Shown in pieces: positions 22,454 through 31,161 of a stretch of 42,183 nucleotides of DNA. Source of the stretch: CAZIKB01 sp964539665 (GTDB taxonomy: Bacteria > Zhuqueibacterota > Zhuqueibacteria > Oceanimicrobiales > Oceanimicrobiaceae); assembly GCA_964539665.1 (NCBI GenBank), contig CAZIKB010000052.1, positions 1 to 42,183 on the forward strand, read 5' to 3'. The notes beneath the pieces were generated by a model. The model had not been told where the DNA came from. It searched no databases and saw only the letters and a list, made by a program, of their open reading frames with translations. Each line of letters opens with the position of its first letter. Positions within the stretch are counted from its first letter, which is position 1. The position numbers and the translations under genes were made by a program.

Positions 22454-23875
22454 TTATGATGTTTTGACCTTAGTTTCAATTCCAATAATATTCAAATATT
22501 CGTCTTTTATGGTGTTCATAGTCGCGATCAGTTTTCTTCGCTCCCGCCGCATTTTATTGAACAATTGCCGATTTGTGAATAAGAAAAAGGAAAAACTAAT
22601 CCGCTCCCGTTCTCTGCGAATTTCCTTTAAATAAGCCAACGCGAACAAACCGGAAATTGGCAGAGTAATAGAATAAACAGATGACCACATTACTCCGAAA
22701 AAGTACCATACAAGAAAAATCTGCAAAGTATAAAAAATAATAAAAGCGCTACCGCCACCAATTAAAAGCGCTGACAATATTTTCGTTCGTTCAATAATAA
22801 ATTTTTTAGCAAAATATTCAGCGATAAAATAGGGGGTAGAATTATTGATAATACCATAAATAGCTAAAGGCAATCCCCAGACTACTCCTCCAAAGGTTTT
22901 CGCACTGGTGCGTATTAATTGCCAGAAGCTTTGTTTTTCTTTCAACATCGCATCCGTTAAGTGCAGCCTCTTTAATTTTCTTTTATAAACAGTAATTTGG
23001 TCTTGCAAGGTTTGCACTCTTCGCGGTTCATGTTCAAAGAAAAATTCCACACATTCTGCAATTTTTTGGGTAAGAATGAAATCCGTCGCTGTGGATTTGG
23101 TCCTGACTGTAAGTTCAGGATTTTCCTTTTTCAATTCATCCTGGTAAAGTATTTCAATATCGTGAACAAATTCGTCAAGTTCCTCATGGCGAATGTTCAC
23201 TGTCAGACGTTCCAGGTGTTTTTGAATTTCGTATGTCAGACTGTAAACCGCCTTATAATTATCGTCTTTATTAAGCTCAAAATAAGTTTTTAAATCAATG
23301 GCTTTTCCTACATTCACTAATACCTTGCTGCGGAAACGACTTCGTGAGAAAAAATAGAGACCAATGGGCAGGACTTTTATCCCTAAATTATAATTATTAC
23401 GTCTCTCTGTTTCTAAAATAATGCGAGCGGCGCCTGTCTTCACTTTCTTTACTTTACGCAACATATCGCTTGTGCCCTCCGGGAAAATGCCGATGGCTTC
23501 ACCTTTTTCTAATGTTCTGTAACAGGCCTCGAAAGCTGCTACATTCTGTTCCATATTTTCAGGTGAATCTTCAGGTCGGTAAACAGGAATGACTCCGCAG
23601 CTCCTGAGAAACCGGGCTTTAAGTTTGGTGGAGAACAATCCAGCATGACCGATGTAGTTGACTTTACGTTTCGTGACCACTCCCATCACCAGCGCATCCA
23701 TTATGGAGTTAGGATGGTTTGCTACAAATACTACTGAACCCTTACTCGGTACATTTTCTCCATTTTGCAATTCAATTTTCTGGAAAAAGACAAACATCGC
23801 CATCTTCATAATCGCTCTGATGAAACGATACAGAACAGGTTTGGATTCAATTTCAAATTGGGTCATATTTTCCAT
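22454..23875 (-). CDS. PlsC-like acyltransferase with C-terminal membrane domain
   Basis: The 473-residue protein has the glycerolipid acyltransferase motifs V-A-N-H54-P-N-S-I-M-D60 (block I, H-x5-D here rather than H-x4-D) and I-F-P-E-G-T-S-D (block III). An N-terminal hydrophobic segment (~18-32) precedes them. The middle ~230-330 is helical and charged. Two transmembrane helices (A-L-L-I-G-G-G-S-A-F-I-I-F-Y and W-S-S-V-Y-S-I-T-L-P-I-S-G-L-F-A-L-A-Y-L) lie near the C-terminus. It is much longer than a standard PlsC (~240), so it may be a specialised lipid or envelope acyltransferase. The gene is divergent from the alkyltransferase-like gene. Confidence 0.85.
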   Translation of the reverse strand: MENMTQFEIESKPVLYRFIRAIMKMAMFVFFQKIELQNGENVPSKGSVVFVANHPNSIMDALVMGVVTKRKVNYIGHAGLFSTKLKARFLRSCGVIPVYRPEDSPENMEQNVAAFEACYRTLEKGEAIGIFPEGTSDMLRKVKKVKTGAARIILETERRNNYNLGIKVLPIGLYFFSRSRFRSKVLVNVGKAIDLKTYFELNKDDNYKAVYSLTYEIQKHLERLTVNIRHEELDEFVHDIEILYQDELKKENPELTVRTKSTATDFILTQKIAECVEFFFEHEPRRVQTLQDQITVYKRKLKRLHLTDAMLKEKQSFWQLIRTSAKTFGGVVWGLPLAIYGIINNSTPYFIAEYFAKKFIIERTKILSALLIGGGSAFIIFYTLQIFLVWYFFGVMWSSVYSITLPISGLFALAYLKEIRRERERISFSFFLFTNRQLFNKMRRERRKLIATMNTIKDEYLNIIGIETKVKTS

Positions 23876-23947
23876 TAAATTTTCATTGATGAATTCTTGA
23901 TAATTTGCATATTTTTTATTATTTTCGTATCAAACTTTAAATAATCC

Positions 23948-24259
23948 ATGGCCTCTGACTTATTTAGAAGAATTTATAAAATAATTCTCAAAATTCCAAA
24001 AGGAAAAGTTGCGACCTACGGTCAGATTGCTGCACTGGCCGGAAATCCTCGTGCAGCTCGAACCGTAGGATGGGCATTGCACGGACTTCCCGCTGATTTG
24101 CATGCACCCTGGCACCGGGTTATCAACTCAAGCGGTAGAAGTTCTTTCCCGGAAGAGTCCCGAAGACAACTCCAACAAGCGCTTCTTGCAGAAGAGGACG
24201 TAGTATTTGATAGTCATGGTTATGTGGATTTAGAGGCATTTCAATGGGATGGCAAATAA
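23948..24259 (+). CDS. Alkyltransferase-like protein (MGMT-family, Trp in place of catalytic Cys)
   Basis: The 103-residue protein has the Ada/MGMT C-terminal DNA-binding fold: I-P-K-G-K-V-A-T-Y-G-Q-I-A, A-R-T-V-G-W-A-L-H-G-L and P-W55-H-R-V-I-N-S-S-G. The methyl-accepting Cys of P-C-H-R is replaced by Trp, the hallmark of ATL proteins. These bind O6-alkylguanine and hand the lesion to nucleotide excision repair. The length fits a small stand-alone ATL such as E. coli YbaZ. No ribosome-binding site is evident before ATG 23948. It shares a 72-base divergent spacer with the acyltransferase gene. Confidence 0.92.
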   Translation: MASDLFRRIYKIILKIPKGKVATYGQIAALAGNPRAARTVGWALHGLPADLHAPWHRVINSSGRSSFPEESRRQLQQALLAEEDVVFDSHGYVDLEAFQWDGK

Positions 24260-24363
24260 ACAAATTATAAATTAATAGCAAAAAGCAAAATTTATAACTG
24301 TTTATGGGTGGCCAGCATACACTTCTTCACAACAAAAAGAATTATTCAGGCGTAAAGTCTTTT

Positions 24364-25074
24364 TTATTCCGCCTTCACTCTCTCCGTCATGGCAACTAAC
24401 CACCTGTGAAGCGGAGCCATTTTCTCATACCTCTCGAAACAGTAATCAAGAATTTGGGAAGAGTAGAATTCTAGCGGGATTTTGCTTTCAGTTCCGATAT
24501 GAAGGCCTTTGTAAAGCAAAAATTCAGCATTCTTATGCTCAGGATCGAAACCTCTGGGAGTCTTTTTATATAGTTCACCGCCAAGATTAAAATCAGTATT
24601 TTGCGTAACTTCATCGATTGCCTTACCAAGCTGTGGTCCGTGCAGAGGGTTTACGACTGAATTTCTGTATTCTTCTAACAGCAGTTTCGGAAACTGGTAG
24701 ATTCCAACGCCGATAATTAAGTTTGGCGGAGAAAGATGAAAATAATAACAAGAGCATTCCATTCTTGGACGATTACCTTCCCAGAACATGATTCCCATGT
24801 GCGTCTTGAATGGCGTCTTATCTTTACTAAATCGAGTGTCTCGATGGATTTTAAAAAGGGACTTGTTCACCCTCGGATCAGCATGAACCGCGGGCGAGAT
24901 CTCTTTCAACCGCTTTCCCATCTCAGAAACAAATGCGCGGGACGGAGCTGCAACAAAAGTATCATATTCATTTCTGTGCTGGTCAAACCACAGTTTATTG
25001 TTATTTTCAGTAAGATTCGCAAAAAACCTTACACATTCTTTGGGGAATCCCTTAAAACTTATAGAATCAGACAT
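24364..25074 (-). CDS. DUF2461 domain protein (TIGR02453 family)
   Basis: The 236-residue protein spans a full DUF2461 domain: L-W-F-D-Q-H-R-N-E-Y, then F-K-I-H-R-D-T-R-F-S-K-D-K-T-P-F-K-T-H-M-G and F-H-L-S-P-P-N, ending near L-H-R-W-L. It has no signal peptide and is cytoplasmic. Function of the family is unknown; the conserved R-D-T-R-F-S-K-D segment suggests a nucleotide or phosphate site. ATG 25074 is preferred over the GTG four codons upstream. It converges with the ATL gene across a 104-base gap. Confidence 0.9.
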   Translation of the reverse strand: MSDSISFKGFPKECVRFFANLTENNNKLWFDQHRNEYDTFVAAPSRAFVSEMGKRLKEISPAVHADPRVNKSLFKIHRDTRFSKDKTPFKTHMGIMFWEGNRPRMECSCYYFHLSPPNLIIGVGIYQFPKLLLEEYRNSVVNPLHGPQLGKAIDEVTQNTDFNLGGELYKKTPRGFDPEHKNAEFLLYKGLHIGTESKIPLEFYSSQILDYCFERYEKMAPLHRWLVAMTERVKAE

Positions 25075-25176
25075 ATTATTTCTCACTAAGATAGTATTTC
25101 AGTTTTAGTTAAACCACTACTCATCGGGCTGACTCATGTGCATTTTAATCCGCTGTCATTTCAACAGGATGCATTA

Positions 25177-25391
25177 TTATACCCAGGTAATATTTATAAA
25201 CGTTATTTTATATATAAAAATTCCGGCCGCGTATTTATCTGCATTCCATTTTACTTTTTGAGTACCCGATGCCTGAGATTCATTCACAAGTGTTTCGCCT
25301 TCTGACCAAGAAGGTTTAAAACCTCAAAATGTACAAATCCATCAAATGGTAGATAGTAAGTGTAAATTGTGGCAAAGTTAAATGGATTTAC
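25177..25391 (-). pseudogene. Remnant of a T9SS/FlgD-like C-terminal sorting domain
   Basis: Directly after the cyanophycinase-like stop, in another frame, the minus strand reads V-N-P-F-N-F-A-T-I-Y-T-Y-Y-L-P, then F-E-V-L-N-L-L-G-Q-K-A-K. A one-base shift near 25292-25296 follows, then T-L-V-N-E-S-Q-A-S-G and A-A-G-I-F-I-Y-K-I to a stop. This is the pattern NPFNxxTxIxYxLP...VxNLLGQxVxTLVNE...WNG...GxYxYK of C-terminal secretion/adhesion domains. The 215-base length is one short of whole codons. It probably was the tail of the cyanophycinase-like protein or of a lost surface protein. Confidence 0.72.
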
Positions 25392-25392
25392 A

Positions 25393-26253
25393 CTAATTAA
25401 TTATGGATTTCGACTTAAAATTATATTTTTGACCTGCAATTAATACATGCATGATAATATTATTTGCCGACAAAATACCATTTTCATTTGTTGTGATATT
25501 GTTCGATTTTGTGGCGTCATATACCACAACTGAGTTTTCTCCAAGCACTTCAAATGTATCATCAGGTTTTACAATGATTGCAGTGGATTCATCAATTCCA
25601 ATCCCGATTAATTGAGGATTTTCAAGCACGAGGCTGATTAAACGATTGTGTCTTTTTCTTTTAACAAAATGCTGATCGATTATAACATTCTGAATAAAAG
25701 CGAAACCTTGTGTAACTTCGATATTGTTTTTTTGAATAGAAATAAATGAACGTGTTGAATCTTGATTTCTTAGTTCATCGCCAGTTATCATTAATGGACT
25801 CATGACGGCTGCACCAGCGCTGGTGCCAGCAAGGACACCGCCGCTGAGATAGATCGATCTTATTTTTTCTAATAGCTTCGTGTTTAGTAGTTTCTTTGTT
25901 AGTCTGCTTTGGGAACCCCCGGAAAAGAATATTCCGGTAACGTCATCGAGTTTGGCGAGACTACTATCATGATTGGCGGATTCGTTTGTGCAAATTAGAA
26001 AGTCAACCTCTGCAGGACCGTATTGTTCGAATTGATTTTTTTGATAAAGTGCTGTTTCTAACGGTTCTGCATTAGCCAAAGGTATGATAGAAATGTTTGC
26101 AGAGGGACCACCAGATAACTCAACAATTTTCTCCACGATAGAATCGGGGCGCTTCCCACCGCCAATGATAACTAAATAGCCTTTGTTTTGAGAAAACAAA
26201 TTGACCACAAGTACAATGCAAAATAGAAAGACAAAAACAGATTTCAGTTTCAT
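25393..26253 (-). CDS. Exported cyanophycinase-like peptidase (S51 family)
   Basis: The 286-residue protein has a signal peptide (F-V-F-L-F-C-I-V-L-V-V-N-L-F-S) and the S51 fold. Motifs: Y-L-V-I-I-G-G-G, G-I-F-F-S-G-G-S-Q, L-A-G-T-S145-A-G-A-A-V (nucleophile Ser), Q-G-F-A-F with D-Q-H-F-V-K-R-K-R-H-N-R, and G-I-G-I-D-E-S-T-A. Cyanophycinases cut cyanophycin (Asp-Arg polymer) into dipeptides; secreted ones let bacteria use it as food. The dipeptidase E branch is an alternative. The stop at 25393 sits immediately before a decayed sorting-domain remnant, so the native protein may have been longer and surface-targeted. Confidence 0.88.
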   Translation of the reverse strand: MKLKSVFVFLFCIVLVVNLFSQNKGYLVIIGGGKRPDSIVEKIVELSGGPSANISIIPLANAEPLETALYQKNQFEQYGPAEVDFLICTNESANHDSSLAKLDDVTGIFFSGGSQSRLTKKLLNTKLLEKIRSIYLSGGVLAGTSAGAAVMSPLMITGDELRNQDSTRSFISIQKNNIEVTQGFAFIQNVIIDQHFVKRKRHNRLISLVLENPQLIGIGIDESTAIIVKPDDTFEVLGENSVVVYDATKSNNITTNENGILSANNIIMHVLIAGQKYNFKSKSIIN

Positions 26254-26529
26254 AATACCCTTTTAATAAAGTGATTTAATCAATTTAACAGAGATCTCAA
26301 CGTCTGATTTAATTAGTCTAAAAAATAAGCACGATATTTAAATGAGGATTTTGTGATCAAAAATAGTAAATATATTTTCAATATGTCTCAGGAAAGGAAT
26401 ATAATTTATTTCTTAAAACTGTCAAGTTATATTATAAAATTAGTAAAAAATTTTCTTGATTGGTGAATGTATTATCACTATATTGGAGGTGCATTTATTA
26501 GCACCTTAAATATCCACGGAGAAGTAACC

Positions 26530-26784
26530 ATGAATTCAAATGGCAAATTTCAAGATCCATACTGCAACAAAAATTTCTGGCTTCATCAATTCAGTTCAAA
26601 ATCTTACTCGGAAATAGAAGAATGTTTGAATGATTTTGATCGGTTTGCTTGCGAAATAGAAAATGAATTTCGTATTGTGATGTCCAGCAGTCGGGCTGAA
26701 CAATGCCGGGAAGCGCTTTTTGAGCTGCATAAACTTGCGCACAAACGCGTTAATATTACAAATCAAGGTGAATTGTTTGATTGA
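26530..26784 (+). CDS. Small hypothetical protein, 84 residues
   Basis: No family was recognised. The protein is hydrophilic, mostly helical, with F-W-L-H-Q-F-S-S-K-S-Y, a C-x-x-A-L-F-E-L-H-K-L segment and an acidic end G-E-L-F-D. It has no signal or membrane segment. ATG 26530 was chosen because GGAG lies 9 bases upstream; an in-frame ATG at 26467 overlaps a possible promoter region and lacks a comparable site. It converges with the rhomboid gene across 22 bases. Confidence 0.6.
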   Translation: MNSNGKFQDPYCNKNFWLHQFSSKSYSEIEECLNDFDRFACEIENEFRIVMSSSRAEQCREALFELHKLAHKRVNITNQGELFD

Positions 26785-26806
26785 AGTTCAAAAGTTAGCA
26801 GTTTAA

Positions 26807-27628
26807 TCAAGAAAAAATAGCCCGGAAGAATGCTAAAACAGTTAATGCAATGCAACCGATTGCCAGAAGATGATGGTTTCTGTTTTCCTGTTTGATTTCT
26901 GTGAAACCTAACAGAGCTGCAGCTACATAACCACCTATAAAACCTCCTGCGTGAGCAAAATTATTTATCCCGGGAAATAAAAAACCCATAACAAACAGAA
27001 CGATTGCCCACTGACCTACCTGACGATAAATAGCTGTCCCGAATGTTCCGCCGCGCTTTCTTCCATAATATACCAGCGCCCCTAACAAACCAAAAATTGA
27101 GCCCGAAGCCCCTATAGTAAATTGAATACCCCAATAATTTGAAACAACAAATCCCAAAATTCCAGCGAATGTAAAAATAATAAAACTCCGGGAAATACCA
27201 AAAAATTCTTCCAGATTAGGCCCTAATTGTCGTAACCAATAAAGATTAAAAAAGATATGTAATAATCCGCCATGTAAATAAATAGCCGTAATAACTGACC
27301 ACCAGTGGCCATAAGTCATCGCATAAGAGCCCGTTGCACCCAATCGAAAGAGACTGCGACTGGAAGGTCCCAAAAAACCAAAAATTCCCTGAGGTCTAAG
27401 TAAACCTGATGGATCGATAAGTAAACTTATAACATAATAAACAATACAGACTGCGGTTATAATTGGAATCAAACTTGCATAGCCGCCGAGTACTTTTCTA
27501 ATCACTCCTGCAAATCCCCATAGATTTGGATTTTTCATGCCGCAGTGCATGCATTCTTCAGAACTAGCACTGATGAGTTTCCTGCAATTGGGACAAATTA
27601 TTGCTCCCAGGTTATTTTGCTCAGCCAT
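26807..27628 (-). CDS. Rhomboid-family intramembrane serine protease with N-terminal zinc ribbon
   Basis: The 273-residue protein begins with a zinc ribbon (I-C-P-N-C...C-M-H-C-G, residues ~12-30). About six transmembrane helices follow. Rhomboid motifs: H-G-G-L-L-H-I-F-F-N, G-A-S175-G-S-I-F-G (catalytic Ser) and N-N-F-A-H226-A-G-G-F (catalytic His). Rhomboids cut transmembrane substrates within the bilayer. ATG 27628 follows GGAG at nine bases; a TTG five codons upstream is less likely. The cytoplasmic zinc ribbon may regulate the protease or bind partners. Substrates unknown. Confidence 0.93.
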   Translation of the reverse strand: MAEQNNLGAIICPNCRKLISASSEECMHCGMKNPNLWGFAGVIRKVLGGYASLIPIITAVCIVYYVISLLIDPSGLLRPQGIFGFLGPSSRSLFRLGATGSYAMTYGHWWSVITAIYLHGGLLHIFFNLYWLRQLGPNLEEFFGISRSFIIFTFAGILGFVVSNYWGIQFTIGASGSIFGLLGALVYYGRKRGGTFGTAIYRQVGQWAIVLFVMGFLFPGINNFAHAGGFIGGYVAAALLGFTEIKQENRNHHLLAIGCIALTVLAFFRAIFS

Positions 27629-27661
27629 ATACCAAATCTCCAAATTTTCAAAATAAGTTAT

Positions 27662-27931
27662 TCAATTTCGAACAATCTGTGAAATTTCTTTAATAAAAAT
27701 TTCATCGCTTTCATTGTTTACGCCAACACAGTAAAATCTATTGTTATCTAAAACCCAATGACAGGTTGGAAGTTCGCGTTTACTGTAAGTAATACGGCTA
27801 ATAACGGCTTTTTGTTTTACCCGCAAAATGGTTAGGCGAGATATTTCAATACTCCACCACAGGCGAGCGATTAGCCAGGAAACCGCGAAAAAGAAAAGTC
27901 CTTTTCTTTTTGTAGATTGAAATTTTAACAT
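27662..27931 (-). CDS. Small membrane-anchored hypothetical protein
   Basis: The 89-residue reading begins M-L-K-F-Q-S-T-K-R-K-G-L-F-F-F-A-V-S-W-L-I-A-R-L-W-W and then has a soluble part with Y-S-K-R-E-L-P-T-C-H-W and F-Y-C-V-G-V-N-N-E. One hydrophobic segment is seen. No family was recognised. The frame is open further upstream to 28006 from a TTG, but no good start signal is visible; ATG 27931 is a guess. The gene is 33 bases upstream of the rhomboid gene on the same strand, so they may form a unit. Confidence 0.5.
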   Translation of the reverse strand: MLKFQSTKRKGLFFFAVSWLIARLWWSIEISRLTILRVKQKAVISRITYSKRELPTCHWVLDNNRFYCVGVNNESDEIFIKEISQIVRN

Positions 27932-28075
27932 ATTTTTTATAAAAAGAGTCCTTTTACTCGTCCCAAATTCATAAAACAAGATACAAAATATTTTAAGTAT
28001 ATTCAAGGAGAGTGAACTAAAGTATCAAATATTTGTCAGGTTCAAAGGCGTTTTTTGCAGTGTTATCCTCTGTTT

Positions 28076-28107
28076 AGAAACCGAGTTTTTAAAAAAACTC
28101 AGTTTCT
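28076..28107. terminator. Long near-perfect hairpin downstream of korB
   Basis: The arms AGAAACCGAGTTTTT (28076-28090) and AAAAACTCAGTTTCT (28093-28107) pair over 15 positions with one mismatch and a two-base loop. The inner T/A tracts make it a plausible bidirectional terminator for korB on one side and the small membrane gene's upstream region on the other. It may also be a dispersed palindromic repeat; genome-wide copy number would decide. The remaining 28007-28222 stretch shows no gene. Confidence 0.6.
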
Positions 28108-28222
28108 GGTTGTCCTCTAAACTGGCCTAATACCCTGCATCCATTACTTTAGTCACCTTAGATCATATTAGATACTCATAACATATCCCCACGATTCCCA
28201 AACATTTCCTCGATACAACATT

Positions 28223-29275
28223 CTATTTAACCTCCCAGGTATCCCCGGATTCCAATAGCGCCTGCAGGTCTGGCTTGCCGTATCTTTTTTTCGAGGTTTT
28301 AATCTGTTGATACATCGCATCTTCATAACACATAGTTTCAATTGAACGAAATACTCCTAACGGCACTGGCAGTTTTGGATTATCCATCATGTGACTTAAA
28401 ATGAATGCATAGGTGGCGTCTTTATCTTTTTCATTATGGATTACCAGATCGTCGACGGTAAACTGGCCGTTATTTATGGTTACGACTTCGGGTTTGAAAC
28501 CGTTCAAACGTAATCCCTTATCGCGTTGAGCGCCAAAAATCAAGGGATGCTCCTGTTCAAGATAAATAACATTTTCAGGTTTAGAATCTTTTTCAGTGTA
28601 TTTTAACCAGGCGCCGTCATTAAAGATATTACAATTCTGGAAGACCTCGACAAATGAAGTGCCTTTGTGCGCAGCAGCTCGTATGATTATTTCCTGCATG
28701 TGCGACGGGTCCCGGTCCATGGTACGTGCAACAAAAGTCGCTCCCGAACCAATTGCGACACTGGCTGGATTAAACGGGTGATCCACAGATCCGAAAGGAC
28801 TTGATTTTGTAATCTTGCCAAATTCCGATGTGGGAGAATATTGGCCTTTCGTTAAACCGTAAATGCGGTTATTAAACAGGATAATGTTAATATCCATGTT
28901 TCTTCTTAGCAAATGGATAAAATGATTACCACCAATACTCAATCCATCGCCATCACCAGTGATAACCCAAACAGACAATTCAGGATTTGTGGCTTTTATG
29001 CCAGAGGCAATGGCCGGCGCCCGGCCATGAATAGTATGAAAACCGTAAGTATTCATATAATATGGGAATCTACTGGAGCAACCTATTCCCGAAACAAAGA
29101 CATATTTTTCTTTTGGTATATTTAAAGTTGGTAACGCTCTCTGGATTTGAGCCAGGATGGAATAATCCCCACAACCCGGACACCAGCGCACTTCCTGATC
29201 AGATTCGAAATCTTTCTTAGCTAATTTTAATGAGGGAGCCCTGTTATTAGAAGTTTTTTTTTCTGTTACAGACAT
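28223..29275 (-). CDS. korB: 2-oxoglutarate (2-oxoacid):ferredoxin oxidoreductase, beta subunit
   Basis: Together with KorA it converts 2-oxoglutarate plus CoA to succinyl-CoA, CO2 and reduced ferredoxin, or runs in reverse. The 350-residue protein has the thiamine-pyrophosphate-binding pattern: R-W-C-P-G-C-G-D-Y-S-I, G-I-G-C-S-S-R-F-P-Y-Y, T-G-D-G-D-G-L-S-I-G-G-N-H, and N-N-R-I-Y-G-L-T-K-G-Q-Y-S-P-T-S. These are typical of two-subunit KorAB enzymes. The Cys residues bind a [4Fe-4S] cluster. The start follows GGAG and lies two bases after the korA stop, so translation is coupled. Substrate specificity (2-oxoglutarate against other 2-oxoacids) is inferred from the two-subunit form. Confidence 0.94.
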   Translation of the reverse strand: MSVTEKKTSNNRAPSLKLAKKDFESDQEVRWCPGCGDYSILAQIQRALPTLNIPKEKYVFVSGIGCSSRFPYYMNTYGFHTIHGRAPAIASGIKATNPELSVWVITGDGDGLSIGGNHFIHLLRRNMDINIILFNNRIYGLTKGQYSPTSEFGKITKSSPFGSVDHPFNPASVAIGSGATFVARTMDRDPSHMQEIIIRAAAHKGTSFVEVFQNCNIFNDGAWLKYTEKDSKPENVIYLEQEHPLIFGAQRDKGLRLNGFKPEVVTINNGQFTVDDLVIHNEKDKDATYAFILSHMMDNPKLPVPLGVFRSIETMCYEDAMYQQIKTSKKRYGKPDLQALLESGDTWEVK

Positions 29276-29277
29276 TT

Positions 29278-31110
29278 CTATTCTCCAAGAATTTCTTCAA
29301 TTTTTTGTTCAATTTCTGAGGACAAAAATGGTTGTCCCTGCACTTTGCTGTAGCCGATGGCCGGAATTTGGTATTCTGCTCGTAGCATTTTCAATAGTTG
29401 TCCCGAATTAATTTCAGGTATGAGGGTGTGCTTAAAATTTTTCATTATCTCACCTAAATCCTTTGGCAATGGATTAACATAACGCAAATGTATACTCGAA
29501 ACAGATTTTCCTTGTTTTTGTTTGCTTTCAACAGCCGTTTTGATAGAACCTAAAGTGCTCCCCCAACCTAATACAAGCAGGTCACCGTTTGGTGCGCCTT
29601 CAATTTGGGTTGGTGGAAGTTGATCTGCAATATTAGTAATTTTCTGAGCACGTCTCATAATCATGTATTCATGATTCATTGAATCGTAGCTGACATGCCC
29701 TGTCACAGATTCTTTTTCCAGGCCGCCAATTCTGTGTTCTAAACCTGGAGTGCCAGGTATCGCCCATGCGCGGGCTAAAGTCTTCTCATCTCTCAAATAC
29801 GGGGCAAAACTTTCCGGCTCACTGGCAAACTTAACTGGTATATCTAAAAGATCTTCGACTTCAGGGATTGGCCAGGGCTCTGCACCGTTTGCTAAATATC
29901 CATCAGATAATAGTATGACCGGAGTCATATATTTTATAGCAATTCTACAGGCTTCATAAGCAGTTTCAAAACAGTCAGAGGGTCTCGAAGCTGCAATTAC
30001 GGGCAGGGGCGCCTCGCCATTTCTTCCAAAAACTGCCTGTAACAGATCAGCTTGCTCGGTCTTGGTGGGCAATCCGGTACTCGGTCCGGCACGCTGTACA
30101 TTACAGATTACCATCGGCAGCTCCACGCTAACGGCTAAACCTATAGCTTCCGATTTTAAAGCCAAACCCGGGCCACTCGTACCAGTCACCGCCAGAGCGC
30201 CAGTATAAGCCGCTCCAATCACCGAGCACATAGCCGCAATTTCATCCTCAGCCTGAAATGTAAGTACATCGAAATGCTTATATTTTGCTAATTCATGCAA
30301 TATTTCACTCGCTGGTGTGATTGGATAACTGCCATAAAACAACGGCAATCCAGATTTCTGCGCAGCCGCAATTAAACCGAGCGCAACACCGCTATTGCCG
30401 CTGATGCTGCGATATTTTCCTGGCGGTAGTTTAGCTGGTTTAACCTCGTAAGATGTAGCAAATTGTTCAGTAGCTTCACAATAAGCATAACCGCCTTTTA
30501 GAGCGCGAAGATTGGCTTCGCTTAATTCAGGTTTTTTAGCAAATTTTGCTTTAATAAAATTAACTGCGTGATCCGTGGAACGGTTGTACAGCCAGAAGAC
30601 CATTCCCAAAGCAAAGAAGTTTTTACAACGGTCCATAACTTTAGCTGAAAGACTCAATTCTTCTAAAGCCTTTCTGGACAGACCTGTAATATCTACATCA
30701 AACAGTTGAAATTTATCTAACGAACCATCTTCCAAAGGATTCGTATCGTAATGGGCTAATTGCAAATCTCTGTCTTTAAAAGCTTCAGAATTAATAATCA
30801 AAATTCCATTAAGCTTAAGATTTCCCAAATTCATTTTCAAAGCGGCAGGATTCATCGCAATCAGAGCATCATATCTTTCACCAGGCGTGTGAATATCATT
30901 GCTGCTAAAGTGCAATTGATAACCACTAACGCCAGGCAAAGTACCCGCTGGAGCGCGAATTTCTGCAGGATAGTCGGGCAGAATGCCGATATCATTACCA
31001 AGAAGCGCGGAAGTATTTGCTAATTCATTACCGACAAGCTGCATACCATCTCCAGAGTCACCCGCAAATCTGATAGTGACATCTTCGAGAGATTGTACCG
31101 GTTTATTCAT
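29278..31110 (-). CDS. korA: 2-oxoglutarate (2-oxoacid):ferredoxin oxidoreductase, fused gamma-alpha subunit
   Basis: The 610-residue protein fuses the gamma domain at the N-terminus (F-A-G-D-S-G-D-G-M-Q-L-V-G, P-D-Y-P-A-E-I-R-A-P-A-G-T) to the alpha domain from about residue 235 (G-V-A-L-G-L-I-A-A-A, Y-P-I-T-P-A-S-E-I-L, G-T-S-G-P-G-L-A-L-K-S-E-A). The C-terminus holds the transketolase-C-like part (V-L-G-W-G-S-T-L-G-S). It forms the catalytic complex with KorB, carrying out the oxygen-sensitive alternative to the 2-oxoglutarate dehydrogenase complex. It is preceded 51 bases upstream by two CBS-domain genes, which look like part of the operon. The Kor enzyme implies ferredoxin-based central metabolism. 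Confidence 0.94.
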   Translation of the reverse strand: MNKPVQSLEDVTIRFAGDSGDGMQLVGNELANTSALLGNDIGILPDYPAEIRAPAGTLPGVSGYQLHFSSNDIHTPGERYDALIAMNPAALKMNLGNLKLNGILIINSEAFKDRDLQLAHYDTNPLEDGSLDKFQLFDVDITGLSRKALEELSLSAKVMDRCKNFFALGMVFWLYNRSTDHAVNFIKAKFAKKPELSEANLRALKGGYAYCEATEQFATSYEVKPAKLPPGKYRSISGNSGVALGLIAAAQKSGLPLFYGSYPITPASEILHELAKYKHFDVLTFQAEDEIAAMCSVIGAAYTGALAVTGTSGPGLALKSEAIGLAVSVELPMVICNVQRAGPSTGLPTKTEQADLLQAVFGRNGEAPLPVIAASRPSDCFETAYEACRIAIKYMTPVILLSDGYLANGAEPWPIPEVEDLLDIPVKFASEPESFAPYLRDEKTLARAWAIPGTPGLEHRIGGLEKESVTGHVSYDSMNHEYMIMRRAQKITNIADQLPPTQIEGAPNGDLLVLGWGSTLGSIKTAVESKQKQGKSVSSIHLRYVNPLPKDLGEIMKNFKHTLIPEINSGQLLKMLRAEYQIPAIGYSKVQGQPFLSSEIEQKIEEILGE

Positions 31111-31161
31111 TATTATGGTTTCTCCCTTTATTTACTCATCATACTTTATTTGAAGCCATTA

